This document shows, piece after piece, positions 1 to 8,705 of a stretch of 64,000 nt of DNA; within the stretch, counting starts at the first letter, position 1, and the number at the start of each line of letters is the position of its first letter. The notes below the pieces were generated by a model that was not told where the DNA came from, did no database searches, and saw nothing but the letters and a program-made list of their open reading frames with translations. The DNA is from Flavimobilis sp052324925 (lineage in GTDB: Bacteria > Actinomycetota > Actinomycetes > Actinomycetales > Cellulomonadaceae). Location of the stretch: assembly GCA_052324925.1 (NCBI GenBank), contig JBQPRE010000001.1, one strand, 5' to 3'. The translations under genes were made by a program, and so were the position numbers.

Positions 1-27
1 GCGCGTGCCGCGCGTGCCGCGCGTGCC
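1..27. repeat. 9-bp tandem repeat, three copies
   Basis: GCGCGTGCC is repeated three times without interruption and then degenerates into GCGCGGG. It lies just downstream of the amidohydrolase stop codon, at the window edge, so the array may continue outside. Confidence 0.7.
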
Positions 28-45
28 GCGCGGGTGGTGGCCGCG

Positions 46-1758
46 TCAGCCGTCGGCCCGGAACACCTCGACGCCCCGCACCCACGTCGCCACGACGCGC
101 GCGGCCCCGATCTCCTCAACGCCACCGGCAAAGATGTTGCGATCGATGATCGCGAGGTCGGCGAGCAGACCCGGCGTCACGGTGCCAGACTCGTCCTCGC
201 GATGGTTCGCGACCGCCGAGCCGTACGTGTACATGCGCACCGCATCGGCGAGTGTCAGGGCCTCAGCCGGGTAGAGCGCCGCACGGTCCTCACCGAACAG
301 GCGCCGCGTCACGGCCGTGTGGATGCCCTGGAGCGGGTCAGCGGTCGACACCGGCCAGTCCGAGCCGCCCGCGAGCTGTGCGCCCGCGGCGGCGAACGAC
401 GCGAACGGGTACTGCCACGCGGAGCGCTCCTCACCGAGGAACGGCATCGTCAGCTCGGTCTGCACGTCCTCGCAGTTCGCCCACAAGGGCTGCGCCGAGA
501 CGACCATGCCGAGGGGCGCGACGCGCGCGCGATCGTCGGGGTGGACGACCTGGACGTGCGAGAGGATCGGCCGGACGTCCCGCCCGGACCCGTCGGGATG
601 GGGTGCGGCGTCGAGCGTCGCTCGCGCGTGCTCAACCGCGTCGATGCACTCGCGCACCCCGCGGTCACCGATCGCGTGGAAGTGAGGCTGGAAGCCCTCG
701 GCCATGAGGGCCGTGACGAGCCGGTCGAGCTCGGCAACCGGGTGGTAGGAGTCCCCGCAGTTGTTCGACACCGTGCCGTCGACGTCGAGGTAGGGGTCGA
801 GCATCGCCGCGGTGAGCGACCCGTCGACGACCCCGTCTTGCATGATCTTCACGCTCGTCGGACGGAACCGGGACGAGCCCTCGCCGCGCGCACGCGCGCG
901 GTCCTCGACGTCCCGCCGACGCTCGACGAGCTCGGCCACCTGCTCAGACCCGCGCTCGTGCTCCCAGCGCAGCGCGCCGACGACGGTCGCGACGAGCGTG
1001 CCCTGCGCGGCGGCGAGCTCGTACACCTCCTGCTCGGCCGGCCGGACCGACGCGTCCTGCCAGGCGGTGATGCCCTGGGACAGGAGCGTGCGCTGCCCCG
1101 AGAGCAGGTGGGTGAGCCGGTCGGCGAGCGGTGCGTCGGGCACGTGCTTCTCGACGAGGCCCGTCGCCCACTCGATGAGCACGCCGGTGGCCTGCCCGTC
1201 GGCGTCGCGCTGCACGTACCCGCCGGGCGGGTCGGCGGGCGGGCGGCCCGTGCCGTCGTCGTTGAGGCCCGTGAGCTCGATCGCGCGCGTGTTCACCCAC
1301 GAGGCGTGGCCATCCGAGCGGTGGAGGAACGCGGGACGGTCAGGTACGAGCGCGTCGAGCTGCTCGCGCGTCGGGAATCCGCCCTCGAAGTGGTCGGCCT
1401 GCCAGCCCCACCCGGTCACCCACTCGAGCTCGGGGTGCTCGGTCGCCCACGTGCCGATCGCGGCGAGCGTGCTCGCGAGGTCAGGCTGCCCGAGGACGTT
1501 GAGCCGTGCGTCCATTCCGGCCGCGAGGATCGGGTGAACGTGTGTGTCCTGGAATCCGGGCACGACGAGCCGTCCCGTGACGTCGACGATGCGCGTGTGC
1601 GGGCCGGCGAGTGCGCGCAGCTCAGCGTCGGGGCCGACGGCCGTGATGCGCTCGCCCGTGAGTGCGACGGCGGCGGCGACGGGAGCGTCGACCCCGGGCG
1701 TCGCGGCGAAGACGTGCCCGCCGACGAGGACGACGTCGGGGGCGGGCTGGCTGGTCAT
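46..1758 (-). CDS. YtcJ-like metal-dependent amidohydrolase (amidohydrolase 3 family)
   Basis: A 570-residue cytoplasmic hydrolase of the amidohydrolase superfamily; the usual length for the YtcJ/exoenzyme-regulatory group is about 530-570. Visible landmarks are the strand-1 motif PGFQDTHVHP at residues 67-76 (two metal-ligand histidines), SVKIMQDGVVDG in the middle, later histidines in FQPHFHAIGDRGV and ILSHVQVVHPDD, and the metal-binding aspartate in GGSDWPVS near the C-terminus. The ATG is preceded by CGGAGC. It is the last gene of the same-strand peptide importer cluster, 171 bp behind the ATPase, so hydrolysis of an imported amide or N-acyl compound is a reasonable inference. The substrate cannot be read from sequence. 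Confidence 0.85.
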   Translation of the reverse strand: MTSQPAPDVVLVGGHVFAATPGVDAPVAAAVALTGERITAVGPDAELRALAGPHTRIVDVTGRLVVPGFQDTHVHPILAAGMDARLNVLGQPDLASTLAAIGTWATEHPELEWVTGWGWQADHFEGGFPTREQLDALVPDRPAFLHRSDGHASWVNTRAIELTGLNDDGTGRPPADPPGGYVQRDADGQATGVLIEWATGLVEKHVPDAPLADRLTHLLSGQRTLLSQGITAWQDASVRPAEQEVYELAAAQGTLVATVVGALRWEHERGSEQVAELVERRRDVEDRARARGEGSSRFRPTSVKIMQDGVVDGSLTAAMLDPYLDVDGTVSNNCGDSYHPVAELDRLVTALMAEGFQPHFHAIGDRGVRECIDAVEHARATLDAAPHPDGSGRDVRPILSHVQVVHPDDRARVAPLGMVVSAQPLWANCEDVQTELTMPFLGEERSAWQYPFASFAAAGAQLAGGSDWPVSTADPLQGIHTAVTRRLFGEDRAALYPAEALTLADAVRMYTYGSAVANHREDESGTVTPGLLADLAIIDRNIFAGGVEEIGAARVVATWVRGVEVFRADG

Positions 1759-1854
1759 GTGCTGCTCCGGTCGTGCTCGGCTGGGAGGGGTTCCCCGAAC
1801 GGTACCCGGCCCCGGCCCGGCCCGCCCGCGCCGGGCCCGCGCGGGCCCGGCGGG

Positions 1855-1908
1855 GCCTTGGATAGCGGATCTGCACAGCTGAGATGTGCCGATCGGCTAT
1901 CGAGGGCC
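1855..1908. promoter_or_regulatory. long imperfect inverted repeat between ATPase and amidohydrolase
   Basis: The core arms are GATAGCGGATCTGCACA (1861-1877) and TGTGCCGATCGGCTATC (1885-1901), complementary except at two positions, around a 7-base loop GCTGAGA. The complementarity continues imperfectly outward (GGCCTTG / CGAGGGCC). It lies in the 171-bp gap before the amidohydrolase. A transcript hairpin that attenuates read-through, or a dimer-bound operator, would both fit; there is no T-run on the minus strand. Confidence 0.6.
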
Positions 1909-1929
1909 TGGTGAGGAGCTGCTGGGGGA

Positions 1930-3735
1930 CTATTGGGTGGGAGGGGGCGGGGCGGTGGGGGATCCCGGGACCGCCGCGAGGAGCGCGCGCGTGTAGGGGT
2001 GCGCGGGCTCGGCGAGCACCTGCGACGTCGCCCCTGACTCGACCACATGCCCCGCGCGCATGACGTAGACCCGGTCGGTCACCTGCTGCATGACCGTGAG
2101 GTCGTGGGAGATGAAGAGGATCGTCAGTCCGAGACTCCGGCGCAGCTCGCTCAGCAGGTCGAGGATCTGCCCCTGGACCGACACGTCGAGCGCCGAGACG
2201 GACTCGTCGCACACGAGCAGCCGCGGCTCGGGCGCGAGGGCGCGCGCGATCGCGACACGCTGCCGCTCACCGCCCGAGAGCCGGGCGGGGAGGCGTCGTG
2301 CGTACGAGGTCGGCAAGCCGACCATCGTGAGGAGGTCGTCGACCGTCCGCGACCGCGGCCCCACCGCCAGCGCCTCGTCGAGCATCGCACCGATCGTCAA
2401 TGCTGGGTTGAGCGCGGAGTACGGGTCCTGGAAGACGATCTGGACGTCGCGAGGGTCGCGTCCGGTCCCGTGCGGCGCCCGTGAACGCCGCCCGACGGCG
2501 CCCTTGCGCCCACCATCCGAGCCCGGGGCGGAGCCCGTGCCGGAGCCCAAGCCCAAGCCCGTGTCCGAGCCCATGCCCGTGTCCGAGCCGGAGCCCGTGC
2601 CCGTGCCCGAGCCGGAGCCCGTGCCGGAGCCCGTGCCGGAGCCTAAGCCCGTGTCCGTGCCGAAGCCGGAGCCCGCGCCCGCGCGACCAGCGTCGGCCCG
2701 CACCTCGTGCTCCGCGTCCGCGAACCGCACGACCCCGGCGTCCGCAGTTTCGAGCCCGACGATGATCCGGGCGACTGTCGTCTTGCCCGACCCGGACTCG
2801 CCGACGATTCCGACGCACTCGCCAGGTGTGACGTCGAGTGAGACGTCGGCAACGGCTGGCCCGGCTGCCCCATGGAACGTCTTGCGCAGGCCTGAGACCT
2901 GCAACAACGCACCCGAGGCGGGTGCGGCTCCGGCGCGCACGCGGCCCACGGCTGCCTCGTGCAGCTGCCGCGTGTATGGGTGCCGTGGGTGGGTGAAAAC
3001 CTCGTCAGCGGTACCGTGCTCGACGATCTCGCCCGCGCGCATGACGGCGATGTCGTCGCAGCGCTCGCGGGCGAGCGCAAGGTCGTGCGTGATGAGGACG
3101 ACGGTCATGCCGCGTGCGGCCTGGATGCGACCGAGCAGGTCGAGAATTTCGCGCTGCGTCGTGACGTCGAGCGCTGTCGTGGGCTCGTCGGCGAGAAGCA
3201 CGTCGGGGTCGGCGGCGAGCGCCGCGGCAAGTGCGACGCGTTGCCGCATGCCGCCTGAGAGCTCGTGCGGGTACTGCTGCCCGACGTGTGCGGGCAGCCC
3301 GACCTCTGCAAGACGTCGCGTGATCTCGGCCGCGTGATCGGCGCGGGCCGTGCGCGACCAGCGCCGTGAGTGCTCCGTGCGGCGCCCGGCAAGGATCTGC
3401 GCGCCGCAGCGGCGCATGGGGTCGAGCGAGGTGAAGGGATCTTGCAGCACGAGGACGATGCGGCGTCCGCGGACTCGCGACCAGGCGCGGGGGCTGCCGT
3501 TGAGCGCGAGGCGCGTCCCGTCGAGCTCGTACGTTCCTGTGGCGGTGACGCCCGCGGGCAGGAGTCCCGTGAGGGACCGCACGAGCATCGTCTTGCCGGA
3601 TCCTGACTCGCCGACGATGCCCAGGGTGCGGCCGCGCGGCACCGTGAGCGAAACTCCGTGCACGATCTCTCGGTCGTGCGCACCTGAGCGCGCAGTGATG
3701 CGCAGGTCGGTGAGGGTGAGGGCCGCGTCGGTCAT
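1930..3735 (-). CDS. fused double ABC ATPase of a dipeptide/oligopeptide importer (DppD-DppF type)
   Basis: One 601-residue chain carries two complete nucleotide-binding domains that power peptide uptake at the inner face of the membrane. Domain 1: Walker A GESGSGKT (42-49), Q-loop LQDPF (97-101), signature LSGGM (159-163), Walker B LLADEP (180-185), H-loop histidine 217. Domain 2: Walker A GESGSGKTT (312-320), Q-loop VFQDPYS near 434-440, signature LSGGE, Walker B LVCDES. Between Walker A2 and Q-loop 2 lies an unusual Gly/Ser/Thr/Asp repeat of about 60 residues (350-408, DNA 2512-2690) that homologues normally lack. The start ATG overlaps the permease stop by 4 nt (ATGA), so the genes are translationally coupled. 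Confidence 0.92.
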   Translation of the reverse strand: MTDAALTLTDLRITARSGAHDREIVHGVSLTVPRGRTLGIVGESGSGKTMLVRSLTGLLPAGVTATGTYELDGTRLALNGSPRAWSRVRGRRIVLVLQDPFTSLDPMRRCGAQILAGRRTEHSRRWSRTARADHAAEITRRLAEVGLPAHVGQQYPHELSGGMRQRVALAAALAADPDVLLADEPTTALDVTTQREILDLLGRIQAARGMTVVLITHDLALARERCDDIAVMRAGEIVEHGTADEVFTHPRHPYTRQLHEAAVGRVRAGAAPASGALLQVSGLRKTFHGAAGPAVADVSLDVTPGECVGIVGESGSGKTTVARIIVGLETADAGVVRFADAEHEVRADAGRAGAGSGFGTDTGLGSGTGSGTGSGSGTGTGSGSDTGMGSDTGLGLGSGTGSAPGSDGGRKGAVGRRSRAPHGTGRDPRDVQIVFQDPYSALNPALTIGAMLDEALAVGPRSRTVDDLLTMVGLPTSYARRLPARLSGGERQRVAIARALAPEPRLLVCDESVSALDVSVQGQILDLLSELRRSLGLTILFISHDLTVMQQVTDRVYVMRAGHVVESGATSQVLAEPAHPYTRALLAAVPGSPTAPPPPTQ

Positions 3736-4625
3736 GCGTCCTCCCCTTGGTCGAGGCGTTCGGAGAGATGGTCGCCGACGATGTTGACGGCCGTCGCCAC
3801 GAGGATGATGGCGAGCCCCGGGATGACCGACGCCGCCGGATTTGTGTAGAGCAGATCGCGACCGTCGGACAGCTGCAGGCCCCAGTCGGCTGCGCCCGGG
3901 CTGACGCCGAGCCCTAGGTACGTGAGGCCGGACATCGACACGAGCGCGTAGGCGATGTTGAGGAACATCGTCGTGAGCACGAGGGGTCGCACGTTCGGCA
4001 GGATGTGGCGCATCATCACGCGCCAGGGCGAGAGGCCGAGCACGCGCGTCGACTCGATGTAGGGCCGGTGGGCGTGCTGCAGCACTGCGCCGCGGATGAT
4101 GCGGATGTCGCTCGGCGAGAAGAGGACGACGAGCACTGCCACCGTGATCCAGTAGCCCCCACCGATGACGCCTGCGACGACGATGGCGAGCAGGAGCGCG
4201 GGCATGGCGAGGGTGAGGTCGACGTAGCGGGACACGACGGCGTCGATCCAGCCGCCGCGGTAGCCGGCGAGCGAACCGAGGATGATGCCGAGGAGCATCG
4301 AACCGAGCGCGACGACGACTGGCCCGACGACCGCGGACTGCGCGCCTGCGAGGGTGAGTGCGAGGACGTCGCGCCCGAGGTTGTCCGTTCCGAGGGGGTG
4401 CCCGGGGGTTCCCGCGGGGGTCGTGCCGAGCAGGATGTCCTGGTCGAGGGCGTGGGGCGCGAACGGAACGATGACGAGGGCGGCGACGCCGAGGAGCAGC
4501 AGCGCCGACACCGTGACGGAACCGGGGACGCGCCGCAGCGCTCGGATCGCGCGTGCGAGGCGGGTGCGCACGCGCGATTCGGTGGGTGTGCGGTGGGCCG
4601 TCGGGGTGCGTCCGGTCGTGGTCAT
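3732..4625 (-). CDS. peptide ABC transporter permease (DppC-like)
   Basis: A 297-residue inner-membrane permease. It has a basic N-terminus (residues 1-33), a first membrane helix ending near 55, the DppC hallmark HPLGTDNLGRDVLALTLAG after it, and about five more helices. The cytoplasmic EAA-type loop (ESTRVLGLSPWRVMMRHILP, contacting the ATPase) lies near residue 190. Both ends overlap neighbours by 4 nt: ATGA with the DppB-like gene at 4622-4625 and with the ATPase at 3732-3735. Family and operon position make it the second half of the translocation pore. Substrate is inferred from family only. Confidence 0.92.
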   Translation of the reverse strand: MTTTGRTPTAHRTPTESRVRTRLARAIRALRRVPGSVTVSALLLLGVAALVIVPFAPHALDQDILLGTTPAGTPGHPLGTDNLGRDVLALTLAGAQSAVVGPVVVALGSMLLGIILGSLAGYRGGWIDAVVSRYVDLTLAMPALLLAIVVAGVIGGGYWITVAVLVVLFSPSDIRIIRGAVLQHAHRPYIESTRVLGLSPWRVMMRHILPNVRPLVLTTMFLNIAYALVSMSGLTYLGLGVSPGAADWGLQLSDGRDLLYTNPAASVIPGLAIILVATAVNIVGDHLSERLDQGEDA

Positions 4626-5698
4626 GAGCGGCCTCCCGCGGCGTCGTCGGGCGCGGTTGTGTGCGGTCCGTGCGGGGTCGTCCCGGCTGGGTGCGTCGCC
4701 GTCGCGGCGCCGTCCGTCCCCCCGGGCAGCGGGCGACGGCTGCGTCCGTGCCCGACGGTTGCCCGACGCACGCGCGGGTCGGCGATCGCGGTGTAGAGGT
4801 CGACGAGGGCTGTCGTCACGCCGATCGTGGCGGCGACGAGCAGCGTGATCGCTTGGACGACGGCGACGTCCTTGTACGTGATCGAGTCGGCGAGCAGAAC
4901 GCCGAGCCCGGGCAGCGCGAAGACGTTCTCGACGAGCACTGAACCGCCGACGAGACCGGCGACGACGAGACCGGCGCTCGTGACGACGGGGACGGATGCG
5001 TTACGCAGGTACATGCGTCGCACGGTGCGCTCAGGGACGCCGCGTGAGCGGGCGAAGGTCACGTAGTCCTGCTCGAGCTCGCGGGCCACGGCGGTCCGCG
5101 TCACCTTGACGACCATGGCGCCCGTGCCGAGTGCGAGTGCGACCGCGGGGAGCGCGAGGTGTCGCAGCCGGTCGAGCCCGGGCTCGCCCGTCCCGTACAG
5201 CGGGAACCAGCCGAGCATGACGGCGAAGACGTAGAGGAGCAGCAGGCCGACGGCGAATCCGGGGGCGGAGACGCCGATGACGGCGGAGCCGACGATGACG
5301 CGGTCGGTGAGCGAGCCGGTGCGCTGGGCTGCGCGGATGCCGAGGGGGACGCCGATGCCGATCGCGAGGAGCGCTGCGATGCCTGCGGTGAGGAGCGTGA
5401 GGCCGAGCCGGTCGCCGAGGACGGTCGTGATGTCGGTCCCCGTGCGGGCCGAGACACCGAGGTCGCCGCGCACGACCCCGCCGAGCCAGTGGACGTACTG
5501 CGCGAAGAACGGCTCGTCGAGGTGGTAGCGAGCGCGGATCGCGGCGACGGCTTCGGGGGTCGCGGGACGGGGTCCGAGAAGGTTCTTCACGAGGTTGCCC
5601 GGTGCGATGTGGAGCAGCGAGAACACGATGAAGGACAGCGCGACCAGCAGTGCGGTCAGCGCTGCGAGGCGACGCAGCAAGAAGCGGACGACGGGCAC
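4622..5698 (-). CDS. peptide ABC transporter permease (DppB-like)
   Basis: The likely protein is 358 residues and begins at a GTG (VPVVRFLLRRLAALTALLVA), giving a standard DppB N-terminus with the first membrane helix straight away. An ATG at 5953 in the same frame would run into the binding-protein gene and add 85 non-membrane residues, so it is rejected. The family pattern is a long periplasmic loop (ARYHLDEPFFAQYVHWLGG), then helices with the EAA loop (FARSRGVPERTVRRMYLRNA). The C-terminal tail (about 50 residues) is His/Pro/Thr-rich and not conserved in the family. It forms the pore with the DppC-like protein. Confidence 0.9.
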   Translation of the reverse strand: MPVVRFLLRRLAALTALLVALSFIVFSLLHIAPGNLVKNLLGPRPATPEAVAAIRARYHLDEPFFAQYVHWLGGVVRGDLGVSARTGTDITTVLGDRLGLTLLTAGIAALLAIGIGVPLGIRAAQRTGSLTDRVIVGSAVIGVSAPGFAVGLLLLYVFAVMLGWFPLYGTGEPGLDRLRHLALPAVALALGTGAMVVKVTRTAVARELEQDYVTFARSRGVPERTVRRMYLRNASVPVVTSAGLVVAGLVGGSVLVENVFALPGLGVLLADSITYKDVAVVQAITLLVAATIGVTTALVDLYTAIADPRVRRATVGHGRSRRPLPGGTDGAATATHPAGTTPHGPHTTAPDDAAGGRS

Positions 5699-5834
5699 GG
5701 TGGCGGTTCTCGGCTCCTGAGGAGTGGCGGGCTGTGGCCGCGCGGGGTTGTGGCGTAGCCGGGGTGTGACACGGGGGTGGCCCGCGAGTGCGGCCCACCC
5801 CCATTGTGCGTGACGTTGCGGTGAGACGGCCCCG

Positions 5835-7445
5835 TCAGGCGGTGGGAACGACGCGAGTCGGCCAGGGCGTCTGGAAGAAGTACTGCGAGAAGCCGTCCGT
5901 AGCGACGCGTGAACCGATGGCCGTGGTCGAAGTGCCCCAGTAGACGGGTGCAAAGAGCTGCTGCTCGAGCGCGAGCTTCGAGGCCTCGGTCACCTTGGCG
6001 AGGCGGTCGGCGGGCGTCGCGGCGACTGCGGCCTCGGCCTGCAGGCCGGTGATCGCCTCGTTCTTGAAGCCCTCCGGATTGAACTCGCCCAGGAGCCAGT
6101 CGGTCGGCCAGTCGGTCGGGACGGGCGGCGTGTAGCTCATCCACTGGATGCCCTCGCCGTTGCCGAACGAGTTCGACCATTCGCTCACGGGGATCTGCTT
6201 GACCTCGAGCGTGATGCCGATCTGCTTGAGCTGCTCGGCGATCGCGAGCGAGGCGCGCCCGAGGGCGGGCATCGAGTCAGGGTAGGCAATCGTCGTCTCG
6301 AAGCCTGAGGGGACGGACGACGTGGCGAGCGCGGCGCGGGCAGCATCGAGGTCGAATGCGGCAACGGGCAGCTCGGCGACGGCAGCCTTGGCCGCCTCGG
6401 GGCTCGTGCCCACGGCGAGCTGGCCGGGGGCGGTGATGCCGGTGGCGGGGGTCGCCTTGCCCTTGAGGAGCCCGGTCGTGATGGAGTCGCGGTCGATCGC
6501 GTGGGCGATGGCCTGACGCACTCCGAGCTCGTCGAACGGCTTCGTCGCGGGGTTGAACATGAGGCCCTGCCACGAGTTGTCGTCGACGGTCTCGAGGCGC
6601 GCGCCCTCAACCTTGGACCACTGGTCGGCCTGGTCGACGGGGACGTTGAACGCGATGTCGAGCGAGCCCTCCTGGAAGGCGAGCAGGCGCGTGTTGTCAT
6701 CGGTGATGAAGTCGAGACGCACGGTGGCGGCGCGGCCCTTCGTGCCCCAGTACTTCTCGTTGCGCTGGGCGCTCACGTGCGAGCCGGGGACGAACTCGGT
6801 GATCGTGTACGGGCCGGTTCCCACGAGAAGGTCGGCCGGGGAGCCGATCGTCTGTGCGCTCTCGAGCCACTTCTTGGGAGCGATGAACAGGCCGGCGGCG
6901 GCCGAGGGGGTCCACGCGAAGGTTGCCGACGGCGTCTCCAGGGTGATCGTCACCTCGCGCTCGCCCGTCGCCTCGACCGACTTCACTGCTGGCCAGTAGT
7001 AGGCGGTCGACGGTGCCTTCTCGGCGTCGCGGTAGTGGTTGATCGATGCGACGACGTCGTCGGTCGTCACGGGTGTGCCGTCGGAGAACGTCGCCTCGCG
7101 GAGCGTGTAGACGAAGGTCTGGTTGTCGGTCGTCGTCCAGCCCTCGGCGAGCGCGGGGACGATGGCGCCGGAGTCGTCGATCCCGACGAGTCCTTCCTGC
7201 GCGAGGACGGCGATCGTGTAGGCGACCATGAGGCCGGAGTTGGCGACGTCGAGGGTCTCAGCGCTCGCGGCGAGGCCGACGGTGAGCTGGTCGAGCTCCT
7301 TGGTCGGGTCGGTCGCGACCGCGGAGGGCGCGGTCGAGGTGCCCGGGGCGGGGGTCGAGGGTGCGCACGCGGCGAGGGCCAGGGTGAGGCCGAGCGCGAG
7401 CGTCGTCGCGAGGGCGCCGCGGGTGCGGCGGCGGGTGATGGACAT
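5835..7445 (-). CDS. peptide/opine ABC transporter substrate-binding lipoprotein (SBP family 5)
   Basis: A 536-residue extracellular solute-binding protein. Its N-terminus is a lipoprotein signal: basic MSITRRRTRG, a hydrophobic stretch, then a lipobox ending ALAACAPS. The ATG at 7445 has a good Shine-Dalgarno (AAAGGAC); an upstream in-frame start at 7598 lacks one and would mask the signal peptide. SBP5 signatures include LAEGWTTTDNQTFVYTLREA and SDGTPVTTDDVVASINHYRD. It is the first gene of the five-gene importer operon and delivers ligand to the DppB/DppC-like permeases. The C-terminal half lacks a readable specificity motif. Confidence 0.92.
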   Translation of the reverse strand: MSITRRRTRGALATTLALGLTLALAACAPSTPAPGTSTAPSAVATDPTKELDQLTVGLAASAETLDVANSGLMVAYTIAVLAQEGLVGIDDSGAIVPALAEGWTTTDNQTFVYTLREATFSDGTPVTTDDVVASINHYRDAEKAPSTAYYWPAVKSVEATGEREVTITLETPSATFAWTPSAAAGLFIAPKKWLESAQTIGSPADLLVGTGPYTITEFVPGSHVSAQRNEKYWGTKGRAATVRLDFITDDNTRLLAFQEGSLDIAFNVPVDQADQWSKVEGARLETVDDNSWQGLMFNPATKPFDELGVRQAIAHAIDRDSITTGLLKGKATPATGITAPGQLAVGTSPEAAKAAVAELPVAAFDLDAARAALATSSVPSGFETTIAYPDSMPALGRASLAIAEQLKQIGITLEVKQIPVSEWSNSFGNGEGIQWMSYTPPVPTDWPTDWLLGEFNPEGFKNEAITGLQAEAAVAATPADRLAKVTEASKLALEQQLFAPVYWGTSTTAIGSRVATDGFSQYFFQTPWPTRVVPTA

Positions 7446-7562
7446 CGAGGTACCGAGTCCTTTCGTGACGGTCAGGGTGTCCCTGCTCCGGGTGGTGGCG
7501 TGGTGCGCGTCGGGTAGTCGTCGCGTCGTGCGGCGCGGGGTTGGGCCCGTGCGTCGGCGGAA

Positions 7563-7611
7563 AGATAACGCTCGTTGGACGACACCCACAATCCTCACTG
7601 GAATAGTCCAG
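7563..7611 (-). promoter_or_regulatory. promoter of the peptide importer operon with upstream palindrome
   Basis: On the minus strand TTGTGG (7591-7586) and TTATCT (7568-7563) are separated by exactly 17 bp, a good sigma-70-type spacing, about 120 bp before the binding-protein start. Immediately upstream of the -35 lies the palindrome CTGGAATAGTCCAG (7598-7611), a plausible activator or repressor site. Confidence 0.5.
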
Positions 7612-7657
7612 AAGGCGGACGGTGGTGTGCATCACGGTGTCGTGCCGGACGTGAACT

Positions 7658-8428
7658 CTAGTGCCGCGCGACCCCCGGCGTCACCGTGATCTCGGCGACG
7701 TCGCACGCGTCCAGCGCGCGCTCGAGAGCGCCGCGTTCGTGCGGCGCGAGCGCAAGGCCGTAGGCCGTGCGCACACGGACGCGCAGCACCGCGTAGTGAC
7801 AGCGGAACGGCTGATGCGGGGGCAGCCAGGTCGCGGCATCCTGCGCGCCCTTGTCCTCGTTCGTCGGGCCGTCGACCGCAAGGAGGTTGGCCGGATCGTT
7901 CGCGAGCCTTAGCCGCTGCGGGTCGTCCCACGCCCACGCGCCTGTGCGCCACGCGTCGGCGAGTGCGACGACGTGGTCGACCTGCACGCGTGCGCTCGTC
8001 GTCGGCCCTCGACGGAACGGCAGGGTGTGGCCGGTGTATCGGTCGACGAGCACCCCGGTGAGGACGGTGCAGCCGTCGGCGTCGGTCCGCGGGTCGGTGA
8101 GGTCGCGCGCGAGGATGTCGTCGCGCGTTCCGCACCCGTTGCCGTCGACGTCCGCCCAGGGAGTTCCGAAGCGGCTGCGTTCGTACGGCTCGGCAGGTTC
8201 GGCTGTGAGCTCGGGCAGGGCGCCGAGGGCCGCGCGGGCGGAGGCAAGCTCGTCACTCGTCACGGGGTAGGTGAGGTCGGGTGCGCGCCACGGCGCCGAC
8301 GCCCACCACGCGAGCGCAACCAGAAGTACGACGAGCACGACGAGCATGGCGAGAGGACCGCGGAGGGACGGGCGACCGCCGCGAAGCAGCGCCTGGCTGC
8401 GCACGCCACGGCGCACGCCGCGACGCAT
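7658..8428 (-). CDS. membrane-anchored HNH-family nuclease (DUF1524/GmrSD-like)
   Basis: The C-terminal two thirds match the secreted actinobacterial HNH family: a DGNGCGTRDDILARDL segment, then VQVDHVVALADAW with the catalytic Asp-His, and LLAVDGPTNEDKGAQDA with the conserved Asn and Lys. Before it sits one strong hydrophobic segment (LAMLVVLVVLLVALAWWA) preceded by a very basic, Arg/Gly-rich stretch, so the nuclease domain probably faces outside as a type II membrane protein. The start is uncertain: ATG 8428 (256 residues) has no clear Shine-Dalgarno and ATG 8347 would begin at the membrane helix. It probably degrades extracellular or periplasmic nucleic acid. Nothing nearby suggests a toxin or restriction role. 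Confidence 0.78.
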   Translation of the reverse strand: MRRGVRRGVRSQALLRGGRPSLRGPLAMLVVLVVLLVALAWWASAPWRAPDLTYPVTSDELASARAALGALPELTAEPAEPYERSRFGTPWADVDGNGCGTRDDILARDLTDPRTDADGCTVLTGVLVDRYTGHTLPFRRGPTTSARVQVDHVVALADAWRTGAWAWDDPQRLRLANDPANLLAVDGPTNEDKGAQDAATWLPPHQPFRCHYAVLRVRVRTAYGLALAPHERGALERALDACDVAEITVTPGVARH

Positions 8429-8705
8429 GCCGTTGCGCGCGCCACGGCGTTCGCCGCGGGCGGGCGTCGGACGTCGGTCGGGGGCGTGGAGCACGGGCTG
8501 AGCCAACCGCGGTCGCGGTGCGAGCGCGAGGCGGTCGCCGCTCTCCGTGGAGAGCGCGGCGCCCGGGCCCGTTGTGGGCAGGTGCGCCGGCCTGGCCGGC
8601 GGCCGCCCGCGGCAGCCCCGCGGCGGCCCCCGCGGCAGCCCCCGCGGCGGAGCCGACCGCGTGCACCGCGGTGCGGCAGCCCGCGTGTGTGAGCGGGACG
8701 GGTGC
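8429..8705. other. gene-free, repeat-rich 277-bp spacer
   Basis: No coding frame is convincing here. The stretch is dominated by alternating GCGGC / CCCGCGG repeats (8590-8670) and by short near-repeats of GCGCCACGGCG just before the nuclease start. An N-terminal extension of the nuclease cannot be excluded, because its frame stays open across the whole spacer. Confidence 0.4.

Noticed and set aside
7658..8428. HNH gene as part of a restriction or CRISPR system
   Set aside because: No methylase, helicase, repeat array or Cas-type partner is present; the protein has its own membrane anchor and belongs to the secreted HNH pattern.
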